Below, piece after piece: positions 1 to 8,886 of a stretch of 64,000 bases of DNA. Source of the stretch: Desulfopila sp. IMCC35006 (GTDB taxonomy: Bacteria > Desulfobacterota > Desulfobulbia > Desulfobulbales > Desulfocapsaceae). Each line of letters opens with the position of its first letter. Positions within the stretch are counted from its first letter, which is position 1. The notes beneath the pieces were generated by a model. That model searched no databases. It was given only the letters and a program-made list of their open reading frames with translations, and had not been told where the DNA came from. Both the position numbers and the translations under genes were made by a program. The stretch lies in contig NZ_SWCM01000007.1 of assembly GCF_005116645.1 (NCBI RefSeq), positions 124,001 through 188,000 on the forward strand, written 5' to 3'.

Positions 1-33
1 GCGGGAGATCAGCTCCATCTTGGTCTCAGCCAT
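1..33 (-). CDS. nqrD: Na+-translocating NADH:quinone reductase subunit D (N-terminal fragment)
   Basis: Only the first 11 codons (MAETKMELISR) are in the window; the gene continues past position 1. The ATG at 31-33 sits inside the end of nqrC in an ATGGCTGA overlap, identical to the nqrB/nqrC junction, so translation is probably coupled. NqrD is an integral membrane subunit of the Na+-NQR complex. The identification rests on gene order and the short N-terminus. Confidence 0.75.
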   Translation of the reverse strand, partial: MAETKMELISR

Positions 34-808
34 GAATGTTCTCCTTCTTTAACCGGGCAAAAAAAGGTTTGAAACCATGTTCTCCAAACCAGAATTCCAT
101 AAGATTGTTAACGCCTTTGGTGGTAAGAGTCGCCCCCGACAGCCCGTCGATCTCGTGGAGCCTGGCTGGTCCTTCGCCTGCTGCTTTGCCTTTGACGAAT
201 TGCAGGTCGATGTCGCCACTGTCGTTATATATCTCTTTTCCCTGCCAGCCTTTCTGCCATCGGCGGTTTTCCACTTCCCCTCCCAGGCCCGGTGTTTCGC
301 CATGCTCATAGAAGGATACGCCGCGAATGGTGTTCAAATCGCCGTCGAGGGCAACATAGGCATACATGGTCGACCAGAGCCCCTTGCCCCGTACCGGCAG
401 GATAATCTGTTCGATCTTGTCTCCTTGCCTGACCAGGTAGACAAGAGAATATTTTTCCAGACGCCGCAGTCTGGCAATGTCTTCCTCATTGCTCAATTTC
501 CGTCCTGTAGCATCGGACAATGCCGCTTTCAGTTGCTTGTAGGATTCCGGTTTGATCGTCTCTTCCGGCACAAATTTTCCGGAGGCCAGCTCAATTATCT
601 TCGTTTCTATGGGCGCAAACATCTGGTCGATGGTCTTGCCTTCCTGGTACAATCCTGCGGCGTAGAGGATATTTTTCTTTCGGTCGAGATCCCGGTTGGC
701 CTCCTGCTGCGGCCGCAGCCCGACTGCCGCTGCCGCGACCAGGGCTGAGCAGACAAAGGCCAGAACAAGTACAGAATAAAAAGGTTTAGCAGCGTTTTCT
801 TCAGCCAT
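26..808 (-). CDS. nqrC: Na+-translocating NADH:quinone reductase subunit C
   Basis: 260 residues. NqrC is the periplasm-facing flavoprotein subunit of Na+-NQR and carries a covalently bound FMN. One N-terminal membrane helix (about residues 10-32) is followed by a soluble FMN-binding domain. The flavinylation motif SGAT at 224-227 has the acceptor Thr227, the residue modified by ApbE, whose gene lies upstream in this cluster. The start at 808 is chosen because it gives the family N-terminus and an 8-base ATGGCTGA overlap with the nqrB stop; a longer reading frame to 874 would run into nqrB. Family known; function inferred from sequence and operon. Confidence 0.95.
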   Translation of the reverse strand: MAEENAAKPFYSVLVLAFVCSALVAAAAVGLRPQQEANRDLDRKKNILYAAGLYQEGKTIDQMFAPIETKIIELASGKFVPEETIKPESYKQLKAALSDATGRKLSNEEDIARLRRLEKYSLVYLVRQGDKIEQIILPVRGKGLWSTMYAYVALDGDLNTIRGVSFYEHGETPGLGGEVENRRWQKGWQGKEIYNDSGDIDLQFVKGKAAGEGPARLHEIDGLSGATLTTKGVNNLMEFWFGEHGFKPFFARLKKENIHG

Positions 809-2018
809 GACGAAGCATCCTTCTCTTGATGTTGGCCTGGATAACAAAGTAGTCAAAGAGCGGGGCAAAGACATTGCCGAGGAGAATGGCCAGCATGACT
901 CCTTCCGGATAGGCCGGGTTGGCCACCCGGATCATGATGGCCAGTATCCCGATCAGCAGGCCGTAGAGCCACTGACCCGTACGGGTATGGGCCGCGGAGA
1001 CCGGGTCGGTGGCCATAAAAACCAGGCCAAAGGCCAATCCGCCCAGAACGAGATGCCAGTGCGGTGGGATTGACCACAGAGGGTTCACATCACTGCCGAT
1101 AAAATAAAAATACGAGCTGCACAGCAATGCGCCGATAAGAGTCGAAGCCATAACCCGCCAGGGGGCAATCCGGGTGATCAGCAGAATAAAGGCACCGATC
1201 AGGCAGGCAAGCGTCGATGTTTCGCCCATGGAACCGGGGATGGTGCCGAGAAAGGACTGGGCCCAGGTCATATGGACCGAATTGAGCACTTGAACGGCCT
1301 GGCCGGGCTGCGCTGCGGCAACCTGAGCCAGCGCGGTTGCCCCGGAGACGCCGTCGACTGCGGTCCATACCATGTCGCCGGTCATCTGCGCCGGATAGGC
1401 AAAATAAATAAAGGCCCGTGAGGCCAGGGCCGGGTTCATGAAGTTGCGGCCCACTCCGCCAAAAGCCTCTTTCACAAAAATCAGTCCGAAACTGATGCCC
1501 ACCGCCACCTGCCAGAGGGGGATAGTCGCGGGCAAGGTCAGGGTGAAAAGCAGACCGGTTACCGTAAAGGCCTCGGAAAACTCATGGCCGCGAATTATAT
1601 TGAACAACCCCTCCCAAAACGCTCCGACGACCATAGTCACCATATATACAGGCAGAAAATAGAGGGAACCGTGCAGGAAATTCGAGACCAGGCTGTTCGG
1701 GTCGCAGCCGACCGGTGCCATGAGGGCGCCACGCCAGCCAGCAGGTCCGGCAAGCCCCATCGCCTCGATGATCAAATTAGCCTGGTAGCCGGTATTCCAC
1801 ATGGCCATAAGGGTGCAGGGTACGAGGGCGATGAGCACTGTGGTCATGATCCGCTTCAGGTCCATCGAGTCCCGGACATGGGGGGCAATCTTGGTGGTCT
1901 GGTTCGAGCCGAACAGGATGGTGTCAACCGCCTCGTAAAGCGGGTACCAGCGTGCAAAGCGGCCGCCTTTCTGGAAATGACGTCCGGCATCTTCCATGAT
2001 TTTACTGAATAGTTTCAT
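801..2018 (-). CDS. nqrB: Na+-translocating NADH:quinone reductase subunit B
   Basis: 405 residues, a usual NqrB length. It is a polytopic inner-membrane subunit that binds riboflavin and covalent FMN and forms the sodium path. Visible features are the N-terminal HVRDSMDLKRI segment, a series of hydrophobic helices, the flavinylation motif SGAT at 225-228 (acceptor Thr228), and the conserved HWHLVLGGLAFG and FMATDPVSA segments near residues 320-345. It lies between nqrA and nqrC and overlaps nqrC by 8 bases. The Shine-Dalgarno before the ATG at 2018 is weak, but the start matches known NqrB N-termini. Confidence 0.96.
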   Translation of the reverse strand: MKLFSKIMEDAGRHFQKGGRFARWYPLYEAVDTILFGSNQTTKIAPHVRDSMDLKRIMTTVLIALVPCTLMAMWNTGYQANLIIEAMGLAGPAGWRGALMAPVGCDPNSLVSNFLHGSLYFLPVYMVTMVVGAFWEGLFNIIRGHEFSEAFTVTGLLFTLTLPATIPLWQVAVGISFGLIFVKEAFGGVGRNFMNPALASRAFIYFAYPAQMTGDMVWTAVDGVSGATALAQVAAAQPGQAVQVLNSVHMTWAQSFLGTIPGSMGETSTLACLIGAFILLITRIAPWRVMASTLIGALLCSSYFYFIGSDVNPLWSIPPHWHLVLGGLAFGLVFMATDPVSAAHTRTGQWLYGLLIGILAIMIRVANPAYPEGVMLAILLGNVFAPLFDYFVIQANIKRRMLRHG

Positions 2019-2103
2019 CGGTAAGCTGTCACCTTAATAAAAAGTGTTTGTCGTGTTTGCTTTACGGCGGCGTAAAAATTCTTCATCAACTTCGTTGCAT
2101 TTC

Positions 2104-3450
2104 TCATCCGCCGAGTTCGATAGCGGTCAAAACCTTGCGCAGAACCGGACCGAACTCATTTTTGCCAGGACAGACAAAGCCGCAGAGGCCCAGGTCATCC
2201 TCGATGAGTTCCAACGCGCCGAGTGCTTTTGATTTTTCAGTGTCACCGACGGAGATCGATTTTAACAGCGAGGTGGCAATGATATCGAGAGGCATGACCT
2301 CATCGTAGGTGCCAAGGGGATAGATGGCCCTTTGCCCGCCCCACAGGGCAGTATTCATTGGGAATTTCATTTTTTTCAGATACGCGGAAATAAAAATCGG
2401 TTTGACTGAATACCGGCCCTTTCCCGGCAGCAACCAGTTGAGAAGGGATCTGCCGCTGGATTCTTCGATTGCCGAGACCTGGTTGTGATATCGACCGAGA
2501 TAGCTGAAATTTCCTGTCGATTGCCGGCCACAGAGCACCGAGCCGGAGATAACCCGCAATTCATCAAGGGACAGTTCCCGCAGGCAGAGTTCAACGAGTG
2601 AGGCGCCAATTCTGGTTTTTATCAGCGACGGTTGTATGACTCCGGCTCCGGCAAGGGAGACGACCCGTTCAGTCGGCAGCTGTCCGGTCAGAAACAGGTG
2701 GCCGATGCCGATCACGTCCTGATAGCCTATTTGCCAGACGGTTTTGTTTTCATGGACCGGGTCGATGAAATGAATGTGGGTCGAGGGCAGTCCTGCAGGG
2801 TGCGGTCCCTGAAACGACCAGTATTCAAGGCCGTCGACCTCTTCAAACGGCTGGAGCGTAGTGGTGCCGGTGCAGTAATGGATGGGAACGGTGAACATCT
2901 GTCTGAGAACTTTCAGGCCAAGTTGATATTGGTCCCGATAGTCGTTGATGATGATCTGTGGATCAGCTGCCAGTGGCGAGGTGTCTGTTACGGTAATAAA
3001 TACAGAAACGGGCTCTGCCCCAATGGCCGGGGTCTTGCCATATGGCCGGGTGCGAAAGGCGGTCCACAGCCCCGCATGAACCAGAAGGTCGCGGATGGCC
3101 TGCGGCTCCTGCTGTTCCGGCTTTTTTGAGGGATCGCAGAAGGTGATGGCCTCTTCGCCGTCGAGGGCAATGACAATGGACTCAAACTTTCGTCTCTCGC
3201 CTCTGTTGATCGAGACAACTGTCCCGCATCCAGGCGAGGTGAAAACCACTCCCGGGTTTTTTTTGTCGGTAAACAGCTGTTGGCCGAGTGCCACCCTGTC
3301 GCCGGGGTTAACCAGCATGGTTGGCTTCATGCCGATATAATCATCACCGAGCAGCGCGACCTGACGGATGGGGTTGCCCGGTCGAATTGCTTGGTCGGGA
3401 CTGCCGGAAATGGGAATGTCGAGTCCCTTGTTTAAAGAAAATGTCTTCAT
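2104..3450 (-). CDS. nqrA: Na+-translocating NADH:quinone reductase subunit A
   Basis: 448 residues. NqrA is the soluble, quinone-interacting subunit on the cytoplasmic face of the complex. The protein starts MKTFSLNKGLDIPISG, as typical NqrA does, with the PGDRVALGQ lipoyl-like hairpin near residue 56. The ATG at 3450 follows the apbE stop by a single base, so the two are likely translationally coupled; no clear Shine-Dalgarno is seen, consistent with coupling. It is the first structural nqr gene in an apbE-nqrABCD order. About 85 bases separate it from nqrB. Confidence 0.95.
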   Translation of the reverse strand: MKTFSLNKGLDIPISGSPDQAIRPGNPIRQVALLGDDYIGMKPTMLVNPGDRVALGQQLFTDKKNPGVVFTSPGCGTVVSINRGERRKFESIVIALDGEEAITFCDPSKKPEQQEPQAIRDLLVHAGLWTAFRTRPYGKTPAIGAEPVSVFITVTDTSPLAADPQIIINDYRDQYQLGLKVLRQMFTVPIHYCTGTTTLQPFEEVDGLEYWSFQGPHPAGLPSTHIHFIDPVHENKTVWQIGYQDVIGIGHLFLTGQLPTERVVSLAGAGVIQPSLIKTRIGASLVELCLRELSLDELRVISGSVLCGRQSTGNFSYLGRYHNQVSAIEESSGRSLLNWLLPGKGRYSVKPIFISAYLKKMKFPMNTALWGGQRAIYPLGTYDEVMPLDIIATSLLKSISVGDTEKSKALGALELIEDDLGLCGFVCPGKNEFGPVLRKVLTAIELGG

Positions 3451-3451
3451 A

Positions 3452-4477
3452 TCAGCTGAAAAAACCTGAAGTATGGAAGTGGTTGAGGTTCTTGTCCACC
3501 ATATAGGCCTCACATCCGTTGAGGGGCTCCATGAGATCCAGGGCGTCTTTTTTGCCGAGCACCATCAATGTTGTTGCCAGGCCGTCGGCGAGAGCAACGT
3601 TTGGGGCGGTAACGGTGCAGCTGGCCAGCTCTGGAGGTGAAAAACCACTTCGAGGATCGATGATATGGTGGTGTTTCAAGTCTGGGGTAAAGGCCTGCAG
3701 ATAGTCTCCGGAGGTTGCCACAGCTTTGTTGCTTACCGCAACGGTAACCAGTTTTTGATGCTGCTGCGGCCGGGGGTTTCTGATGCCGATGCGCCAGGGA
3801 ACTGTGTCTTCTTTCAGGCCGGAGACCATCAGATCGCCGCCGGCTTCAACATAGACATTGTTAAAACCAAGGTCTCTGAGAGCCGCCACACCCTGATCGA
3901 CAATATATCCCTTGCCGATCCCGTCAAGCGAGATACCCATTCCGACTTCTTTAAGCCGTATGCCCTTGTTGTCGGTGACGATTTTTTCATGGCCGACGAG
4001 CCTGCGCGCCGATGCCAGCAGCTGCGGATCGGGATGATCGTTTGTCCCCCGGATCTTTTCATGCAGATGAAGAAGCGGCAGTATTGTCACATCGAAGGCG
4101 CCGGAGCTCTTCCTGCTGAGATCCTGTGCCATGGCAAGAACGTTAAGGAGATCCTTATCCGGTTCGAGCAGAACAGAGGTCCGGTTCAGCCGGGAAAGTT
4201 CGCTGTCCGGCATATGTCTGCTGAGCTTGCCCTCCAGGGTCTTCATGGTGGCGATGGTACGCTGTAAAGCCTCTTCGCAGTTGTCCCGGTCGGGTCCGTA
4301 AACAGTGAGATTGAGCAGAGTGCCCATGATCGGCTGACTTCTTCGGGCCATCTGAATCGATTTTGTTGAGCCGAAAAGACCGAGCTGCCAGCAGGCGGCT
4401 GCTGTACCCGCTACAGCCACAATCTGTAAAAAAAAACGTCGATTGCATCTGCTCGATACCGTATCTTCTGTCTGCAT
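3452..4477 (-). CDS. apbE: FAD:protein FMN transferase (ApbE family), Tat-exported
   Basis: 341 residues. ApbE transfers FMN from FAD to the threonine of NqrB and NqrC in the periplasm, so its place at the head of the nqr operon makes sense. The start at 4477 has AGAGGA seven bases upstream and reveals a twin-arginine signal (NRRFFLQ, residues 12-18) followed by a hydrophobic run ending in AAAC, possibly a relaxed lipobox. ApbE hallmarks are QPIMGTLLN, the DGIGKGYIVDQ segment, VEAGGDLMVSG and the late LADGLATTLMVLG. A frame open further upstream to 4624 has a hydrophobic N-terminus but no supporting ribosome site. Confidence 0.93.
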   Translation of the reverse strand: MQTEDTVSSRCNRRFFLQIVAVAGTAAACWQLGLFGSTKSIQMARRSQPIMGTLLNLTVYGPDRDNCEEALQRTIATMKTLEGKLSRHMPDSELSRLNRTSVLLEPDKDLLNVLAMAQDLSRKSSGAFDVTILPLLHLHEKIRGTNDHPDPQLLASARRLVGHEKIVTDNKGIRLKEVGMGISLDGIGKGYIVDQGVAALRDLGFNNVYVEAGGDLMVSGLKEDTVPWRIGIRNPRPQQHQKLVTVAVSNKAVATSGDYLQAFTPDLKHHHIIDPRSGFSPPELASCTVTAPNVALADGLATTLMVLGKKDALDLMEPLNGCEAYMVDKNLNHFHTSGFFS

Positions 4478-4663
4478 CCCATAATCCTCTGCAAAGATTC
4501 CGACTGGTGAAAGTGTCATTAATAACAGGTTGATAATCAATATTAACAGAAACATTTTTTCGAGTAAATGTAAACCCTCAATAGCTCTCCTTAAGGGAGG
4601 CCGAAGATGGGGCGTTCCAGACAAAAACTAACAAACGATTGAAATATCGATTTTTCTTGTTAT

Positions 4664-4708
4664 CAGTAAGATAAGGACCATTGATAGACCAATTTGGCAG
4701 TCTTACTG
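4664..4708. promoter_or_regulatory. Inverted repeat in the apbE-nqr / HerA-like divergent promoter region
   Basis: Arms CAGTAAGA (4664-4671) and TCTTACTG (4701-4708) are perfect inverted copies separated by 29 bases, just upstream of the 4722 ATG and in the 244-base gap between divergent genes. It could be a regulator site or chance; no promoter boxes are clear enough to call. Confidence 0.25.
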
Positions 4709-4721
4709 GAGAACAACAGAT

Positions 4722-7121
4722 ATGGAAAACACCTATCCGTATGAAAAATTGGGTATGCTCTATCTGGGCCGGGAGCTGGATATGGGCAGCGATACCCCGG
4801 CACAGCAGCCACTGTTGTATAAAAATAAGGATATGACGACCCATGGCGTCATTATCGGCATGACCGGCAGCGGTAAAACCGGCTTGGGGATCGCGCTTAT
4901 CGAGGAAGCGATTATGGATAATCTTCCTTCGATCATAATCGATCCGAAAGGGGATATGGGCAATCTGCTGCTCACTTTTCCCCATTGTGCACCGGAAGAT
5001 TTTGTGCCCTGGATTGATCCCGCCGAGGCAGCGAAAAAGGAGATGACGGTTGAACAGTATGCAGCCAAGACCGCCGAAACCTGGAAGAACGGCCTGCAAT
5101 CCTGGGGGCAGGGACTGGATCGCATCGCTGCGTTGCGATCCAAAACGGAAATGACCATCTATACCCCGGGGAGCAGTGCCGGTGTGCCGGTTTCGGTGCT
5201 CAGCAGCTTTACCGCCCCTTCAGAAGAGGTTGTCAATGATACGGATACGTTAAACAGCCTCGTCAATTCGACCACAACCAGTCTGCTGGCTCTGGTCGAT
5301 ATAGAAGGCGATCCGCTGCAGAGCCGGGAGCATATTCTGCTGAGCTCGCTGCTGCTGCACTCCTGGCGTGCCGGGCAGGATCTGACCATGGAAACGCTGA
5401 TCGGCAATATTGTTAATCCGCCCTTTGACAAGGTTGGTGTTTTTTCGCTGGACATTTTCTATCCCCAGTCGCAGCGGATGGCACTGGCAATGAGCCTGAA
5501 TAATATTCTGGCCAGCCCGACCTTCAGTGCCTGGACTACGGGGCAGCCCCTTGATATACAAAGAATCCTCTATAGCGAGGAAGGGCAGCCGCGGACTGCC
5601 ATTTTCTCCATTGCCCACCTCAGTGAAACCGAGCGGATGTTTTTTGTCACCATGCTGCTCAACCAGTATATCGGTTGGATGCGGCGACAACAGGGGGCGT
5701 CTTCCTTGAAAGCGCTTCTTTATATGGATGAAATATATGGATATTTCCCGCCAATAGCCAATCCGCCATCGAAAAAGCCAATGATGCTTTTGCTCAAGCA
5801 GGCCCGCGCTTATGGCATCGGCGTAGTGCTGGCTACCCAGAATCCGGTTGATCTGGATTATAAGGGTTTGTCCAACATCGGCAGCTGGTTTGTCGGACGA
5901 CTGCAAACCAGGCAAGACCAGGATCGAGTGGTGGAGGGTATTGTCGGGGCAAGTGATGGAAAACTTGATGTGGGCCGGGTGAAACAACTGCTTGCCAACA
6001 TGAAGGGACGCCATTTTCTCCTCAATTCAGTGCATCTGGACGAGCCGGTTCTTTTTGAGACCCGCTGGGTCATGTCGTATCTCAAAGGGCCGATGTCAAA
6101 TAACGATATTAAAAAATTGATGGGAGTGAAGAAGGAAGTCGCCAGGCCGTTGTCTGAAGCGCAGGCACTCTCTTTAGCCAAGCCCTCTGCTGTCAGGAAT
6201 GGGGCAGGGCATGCCCCTCTTGTGCCGCAGGGTATCGAGCAACTCTATTATCTGCTCAATGTTGTCAGCGAGGAGGTTCGCTTTGAACCATGGCTCAGTG
6301 CTGAAGCATCGGTCAGGTTCTTTAACGCCAGACGCAATATTGATGTGGTCGAAAAAATCAACCTGCGGCGGTATCTGGATGATTCGTTTACCCGGCCTGA
6401 CTGGGACCTGGCTGACGTCGGACCGTATACATTTGCCGATTGTAAGCCGAATTCTCCGGCCGGCAGTCTCTATTATCCGCTGCCGCCGGCTATCAGCCAA
6501 ATGAAGGATTTTCGGGAACTCGAAAGAGGGTTGAGCGAGTATCTCTATCAAAACAAACAGCTGGAGCTCTTTCGGGTTAAAGGCGCCGGTGTTGATTTTG
6601 AGTCCGATCCGAAGGAAGATCTGCGCGATTTCAAGGTCCGTCTCGGCGATTTTTTGCGTCAGCAGAAAGATGAAGCGATAGACAAACTGAGAAGGAAATA
6701 TCAGGTCCAGCAGGACCGGTTGGAACAGAAACTGAAAAATGCCCTCGATAAACTGGCCAAGGAAAAAGTGGACGTACAGGCTAAAACAACGGATTCTCTC
6801 ATTTCCTTTGGTGTTGCTGTCGTTGGCGCCTTTTTGGGCCGAAAGGCATTTTCCGCCGCCAACATCGGTAAGGCGGCGACGGGAGTGCGCAGCATAGGCC
6901 GGGTTGCCAAGGAAAAAAGTGATGTGCGGCGCGTCGAGCAGGATGTTGTTGATCTCCAGAACTCCCTTGAACAGCTTGCGGTTGAAGTTGAGCAGCAGGT
7001 GACTGCGCTGGCTGACTCCTTTCGTATCGATACCTGTCAAATTGAAACTTTTGCCATTAAACCGCGTCGTTCTGATGTATTTGATGTGCGGGTTGTGCTT
7101 TTGTGGGAAATGGTTGCTTGA
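4722..7121 (+). CDS. HerA/FtsK-like P-loop ATPase of unknown function
   Basis: 799 residues. Walker A GMTGSGKT is at 46-53 and Walker B LLYMDEIYG near 332-340, in the arrangement of HerA/VirB4-type ATPases, with a later conserved ATQNPVDLDYKGLSN segment that carries the sensor-like Gln. The C-terminal third is rich in charged heptad-like stretches (about 630-690, 715-775) around a short glycine/alanine-rich hydrophobic patch near 690-705. Such proteins pump or translocate nucleic acid or act as toxin-like or repair ATPases; the substrate here is unknown. It stands alone, divergent from the nqr operon. No NurA-like nuclease is next to it. Confidence 0.8.
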   Translation: MENTYPYEKLGMLYLGRELDMGSDTPAQQPLLYKNKDMTTHGVIIGMTGSGKTGLGIALIEEAIMDNLPSIIIDPKGDMGNLLLTFPHCAPEDFVPWIDPAEAAKKEMTVEQYAAKTAETWKNGLQSWGQGLDRIAALRSKTEMTIYTPGSSAGVPVSVLSSFTAPSEEVVNDTDTLNSLVNSTTTSLLALVDIEGDPLQSREHILLSSLLLHSWRAGQDLTMETLIGNIVNPPFDKVGVFSLDIFYPQSQRMALAMSLNNILASPTFSAWTTGQPLDIQRILYSEEGQPRTAIFSIAHLSETERMFFVTMLLNQYIGWMRRQQGASSLKALLYMDEIYGYFPPIANPPSKKPMMLLLKQARAYGIGVVLATQNPVDLDYKGLSNIGSWFVGRLQTRQDQDRVVEGIVGASDGKLDVGRVKQLLANMKGRHFLLNSVHLDEPVLFETRWVMSYLKGPMSNNDIKKLMGVKKEVARPLSEAQALSLAKPSAVRNGAGHAPLVPQGIEQLYYLLNVVSEEVRFEPWLSAEASVRFFNARRNIDVVEKINLRRYLDDSFTRPDWDLADVGPYTFADCKPNSPAGSLYYPLPPAISQMKDFRELERGLSEYLYQNKQLELFRVKGAGVDFESDPKEDLRDFKVRLGDFLRQQKDEAIDKLRRKYQVQQDRLEQKLKNALDKLAKEKVDVQAKTTDSLISFGVAVVGAFLGRKAFSAANIGKAATGVRSIGRVAKEKSDVRRVEQDVVDLQNSLEQLAVEVEQQVTALADSFRIDTCQIETFAIKPRRSDVFDVRVVLLWEMVA

Positions 7122-7277
7122 ATGCGTCGTAAAAATAACATGCTGTGCACGTGAATAGTCGCGAAGTCTGAGTGGAGCCAGGTTTAATCGGGTGCTTCAC
7201 TGATTGGTCATCAGTGCTTTGCCCTTGTGGCGCAATTATCTTTCTTCGCTAAGGAGTTTTCTTTTCCTGCACAATAT

Positions 7278-7290
7278 ACTGTAGTACAGT
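7278..7290. promoter_or_regulatory. Perfect palindrome upstream of the CMD gene
   Basis: ACTGTA-G-TACAGT is a perfect inverted repeat with a one-base centre, 45 bases before the 7336 ATG. The outer CTGCAC (7266-7271) and GTGCAG (7289-7294) bases are also complementary, off-register by five bases. A dimeric regulator operator is a reasonable guess; nothing identifies the regulator. Confidence 0.35.
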
Positions 7291-7335
7291 GCAGCTATAA
7301 GGCCGGTACTTCCTGATAAAAAAGGATTCCGGAAA

Positions 7336-7695
7336 ATGCCAATTGAACCGATAGGATATGTCATGAAAAAAGATCACAGCCCCAGCAAAACCTACCATGA
7401 TATTTCAAAACGTTACCCACAGGTTATCGCAGCCTTGGAAAATCTGGGTACGACCGTCAGAGACCTTGGACCTCTTGACGAAAAAACCAGTCATCTCGTG
7501 CAACTCGCCGCCGCCGCTGCATCAAAATCAGAGGGGTCCGTCCATTCCCACACCCGCCGGGCGATAAAGGCGGGCGCGACCCGGGAGGAGATTTACCACA
7601 CCTTGCTGCTTCTTATCTCGACTGTCGGCTTTCCTCAGGCTATGGCTGCTATCTCCTGGTGCCGGGACATCCTGGAGGGCGAAGGCGGGGAATAA
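7336..7695 (+). CDS. Carboxymuconolactone decarboxylase (CMD/AhpD-like) family protein
   Basis: 119 residues, the usual single-domain CMD size. The all-helical CMD core is visible as QLAAAAASKSEG...HTRRAIKAGATREEIYHTLLLL...GFPQAMAAISW. The CxxC thiol pair of the AhpD peroxidase-partner group is absent: the position reads EGSVHSH, as in the cysteine-less CMD group, so peroxidase support activity is unlikely. Two starts are possible: 7336 (AAGGA nine bases upstream) and 7363 (AGGA six bases upstream, giving MKKDHSPSK). Function is not known beyond the family. Confidence 0.8.
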   Translation: MPIEPIGYVMKKDHSPSKTYHDISKRYPQVIAALENLGTTVRDLGPLDEKTSHLVQLAAAAASKSEGSVHSHTRRAIKAGATREEIYHTLLLLISTVGFPQAMAAISWCRDILEGEGGE

Positions 7696-7882
7696 TAGAG
7701 GTTGAAAAGCAGGCAGTATTAACGGGAGAATTGATCGATTATGGTTGCAGCAGGAACTTTTTATTTTAAAGTCTTTTGGTTGAATCCGGAAATATTTCAG
7801 GCAAGGCCTGTGCGTTGTGTAATTGTTTGAAAAAAAGTAGAACCAAAGCGGAGCAGATACAGGCAGCGCAAAGGTATACCAC

Positions 7883-7922
7883 AAGAAGGGCCCGCATTGG
7901 AGAGACAATGCGGGCCCTTCTT
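7883..7922. terminator. Strong hairpin between convergent genes
   Basis: AAGAAGGGCCCGCATTG and its exact reverse complement form a 17-bp perfect stem with a six-base GAGAGA loop. It lies between the CMD gene (plus) and the PEP-CTERM gene (minus). The A/T-rich stem ends would provide a short U-run in either direction, so it is probably a bidirectional terminator. Confidence 0.7.
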
Positions 7923-7974
7923 AACAGCGATACTATTTTGTTGTAAAATTTGATCTCTGCGGATATATGGCAGG

Positions 7975-8370
7975 TCACTTCAGGCTTGTTTTTTTTCGGG
8001 CAAGAGCAACCAGGCCAATCAAACCGGTACCAAGGAGTACCATGGTGGCGGGCTCAGGTACGGGTGCATTCCCGGGAGAATTAAATTCCTGACTGAATTC
8101 TGTGGTGGGTATGCCGCAATCCAGGCAGTCGATTGGGGTGGTGATATCATTGCCGAGTGCAATGCTGACCTGATTGACAGGCACAGGAATCCTGTCGGCG
8201 TCTTTAACGAAAATATGACCAATATTGTTGAATTTATACATGAAGGCATTGAGGAACATTTTCTTGACTTGATCCCCGGAGTGACCCATGGATCCGGCAA
8301 AAGCACTTCCCGTTATTAAAACTGATCCAAGAATGGTCGCTGCTAGAATTTGCACCAGTCCTTTTCTCAT
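7975..8370 (-). CDS. Exported protein with PEP-CTERM sorting signal
   Basis: 131 residues. An N-terminal signal peptide (about 1-26, ending GSAFAG) is followed by a short body with a CLDC pair and a C-terminal PEP-CTERM tripartite signal: VPEPATM, a hydrophobic helix, then basic ARKK. Such proteins are processed by an exosortase and tied to exopolysaccharide or surface structures; no exosortase is in this window. The start at 8370 is preferred over the in-frame GTG at 8379, because that GTG lies inside the AAAGGTGG ribosome site. A sigma-54 promoter lies about 93 bases upstream. The body itself matches nothing I recognise. Confidence 0.85.
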   Translation of the reverse strand: MRKGLVQILAATILGSVLITGSAFAGSMGHSGDQVKKMFLNAFMYKFNNIGHIFVKDADRIPVPVNQVSIALGNDITTPIDCLDCGIPTTEFSQEFNSPGNAPVPEPATMVLLGTGLIGLVALARKKTSLK

Positions 8371-8886
8371 TTTATCCACCTTTCTTTTATTGCTTTATCA
8401 TCTATGTCTAAATACAGACTTGGAATATCTCTTGGCTGATTGCTATTGTATATGAATGTGTATGCATTATTCGTGCCAGTAAGGTGTGGTGAAAGTTGAT
8501 CGTAAAGGTTGTGTGGTCGAGCAAAAGCTGCCGGTCTATGTGAGCATTGATATTCAGTGGTTTTCACACACATCGGACTTTTTGAGTGACAATTACTGTT
8601 AGGTGGAATGGTCCCGATCGGCATCTCTGCCGGAACATTGAAAAATGCGCAGACGATCGATGAAAAACATATAATTCAAATATGTTACATGTTTGTAGCA
8701 ATCAAAATTGTTGCTTGCATAGAGGTTGACTGCCGGGGTGTGGTACTGCGGGAGCATACAGTTATAACAATCAGTATTTCCGGAATTTCGGAATTTGCGT
8801 GGGGATTATCGGAATGACAAGGTGGCGGGCAGTGGGCTAGCCTGCTATTTGTCAAAATCAAGCAAGGCGAATATTCCTCTTGGCTG
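8371..8886. other. 516-base intergenic region upstream of the PEP-CTERM gene
   Basis: It holds the sigma-54 promoter noted separately, and a TTTCCGGAA / TTTCGGAATTT imperfect repeat near 8777-8799. Reading frames here are short, lack ribosome sites and show no family features; I see no gene. Confidence 0.5.
8463..8478 (-). promoter_or_regulatory. Sigma-54 promoter of the PEP-CTERM gene
   Basis: On the minus strand the sequence is TGGCACGAATAATGCA. Compared with the consensus TGGCAC-N5-TTGCW it differs at one base, and the GG and GC dinucleotides have the required 10-base spacing. Its position, about 93 bases before the PEP-CTERM start, is right. PEP-CTERM genes are known to be linked in several bacteria to PrsK/PrsR-type sigma-54 control, which agrees with this. 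Confidence 0.7.

Noticed and set aside
7336-7695. CMD protein as an AhpD peroxidase partner or selenoprotein
   Set aside because: The CxxC/UxxC position reads EGSVHSH with no in-frame TGA, so the thiol active site is absent.
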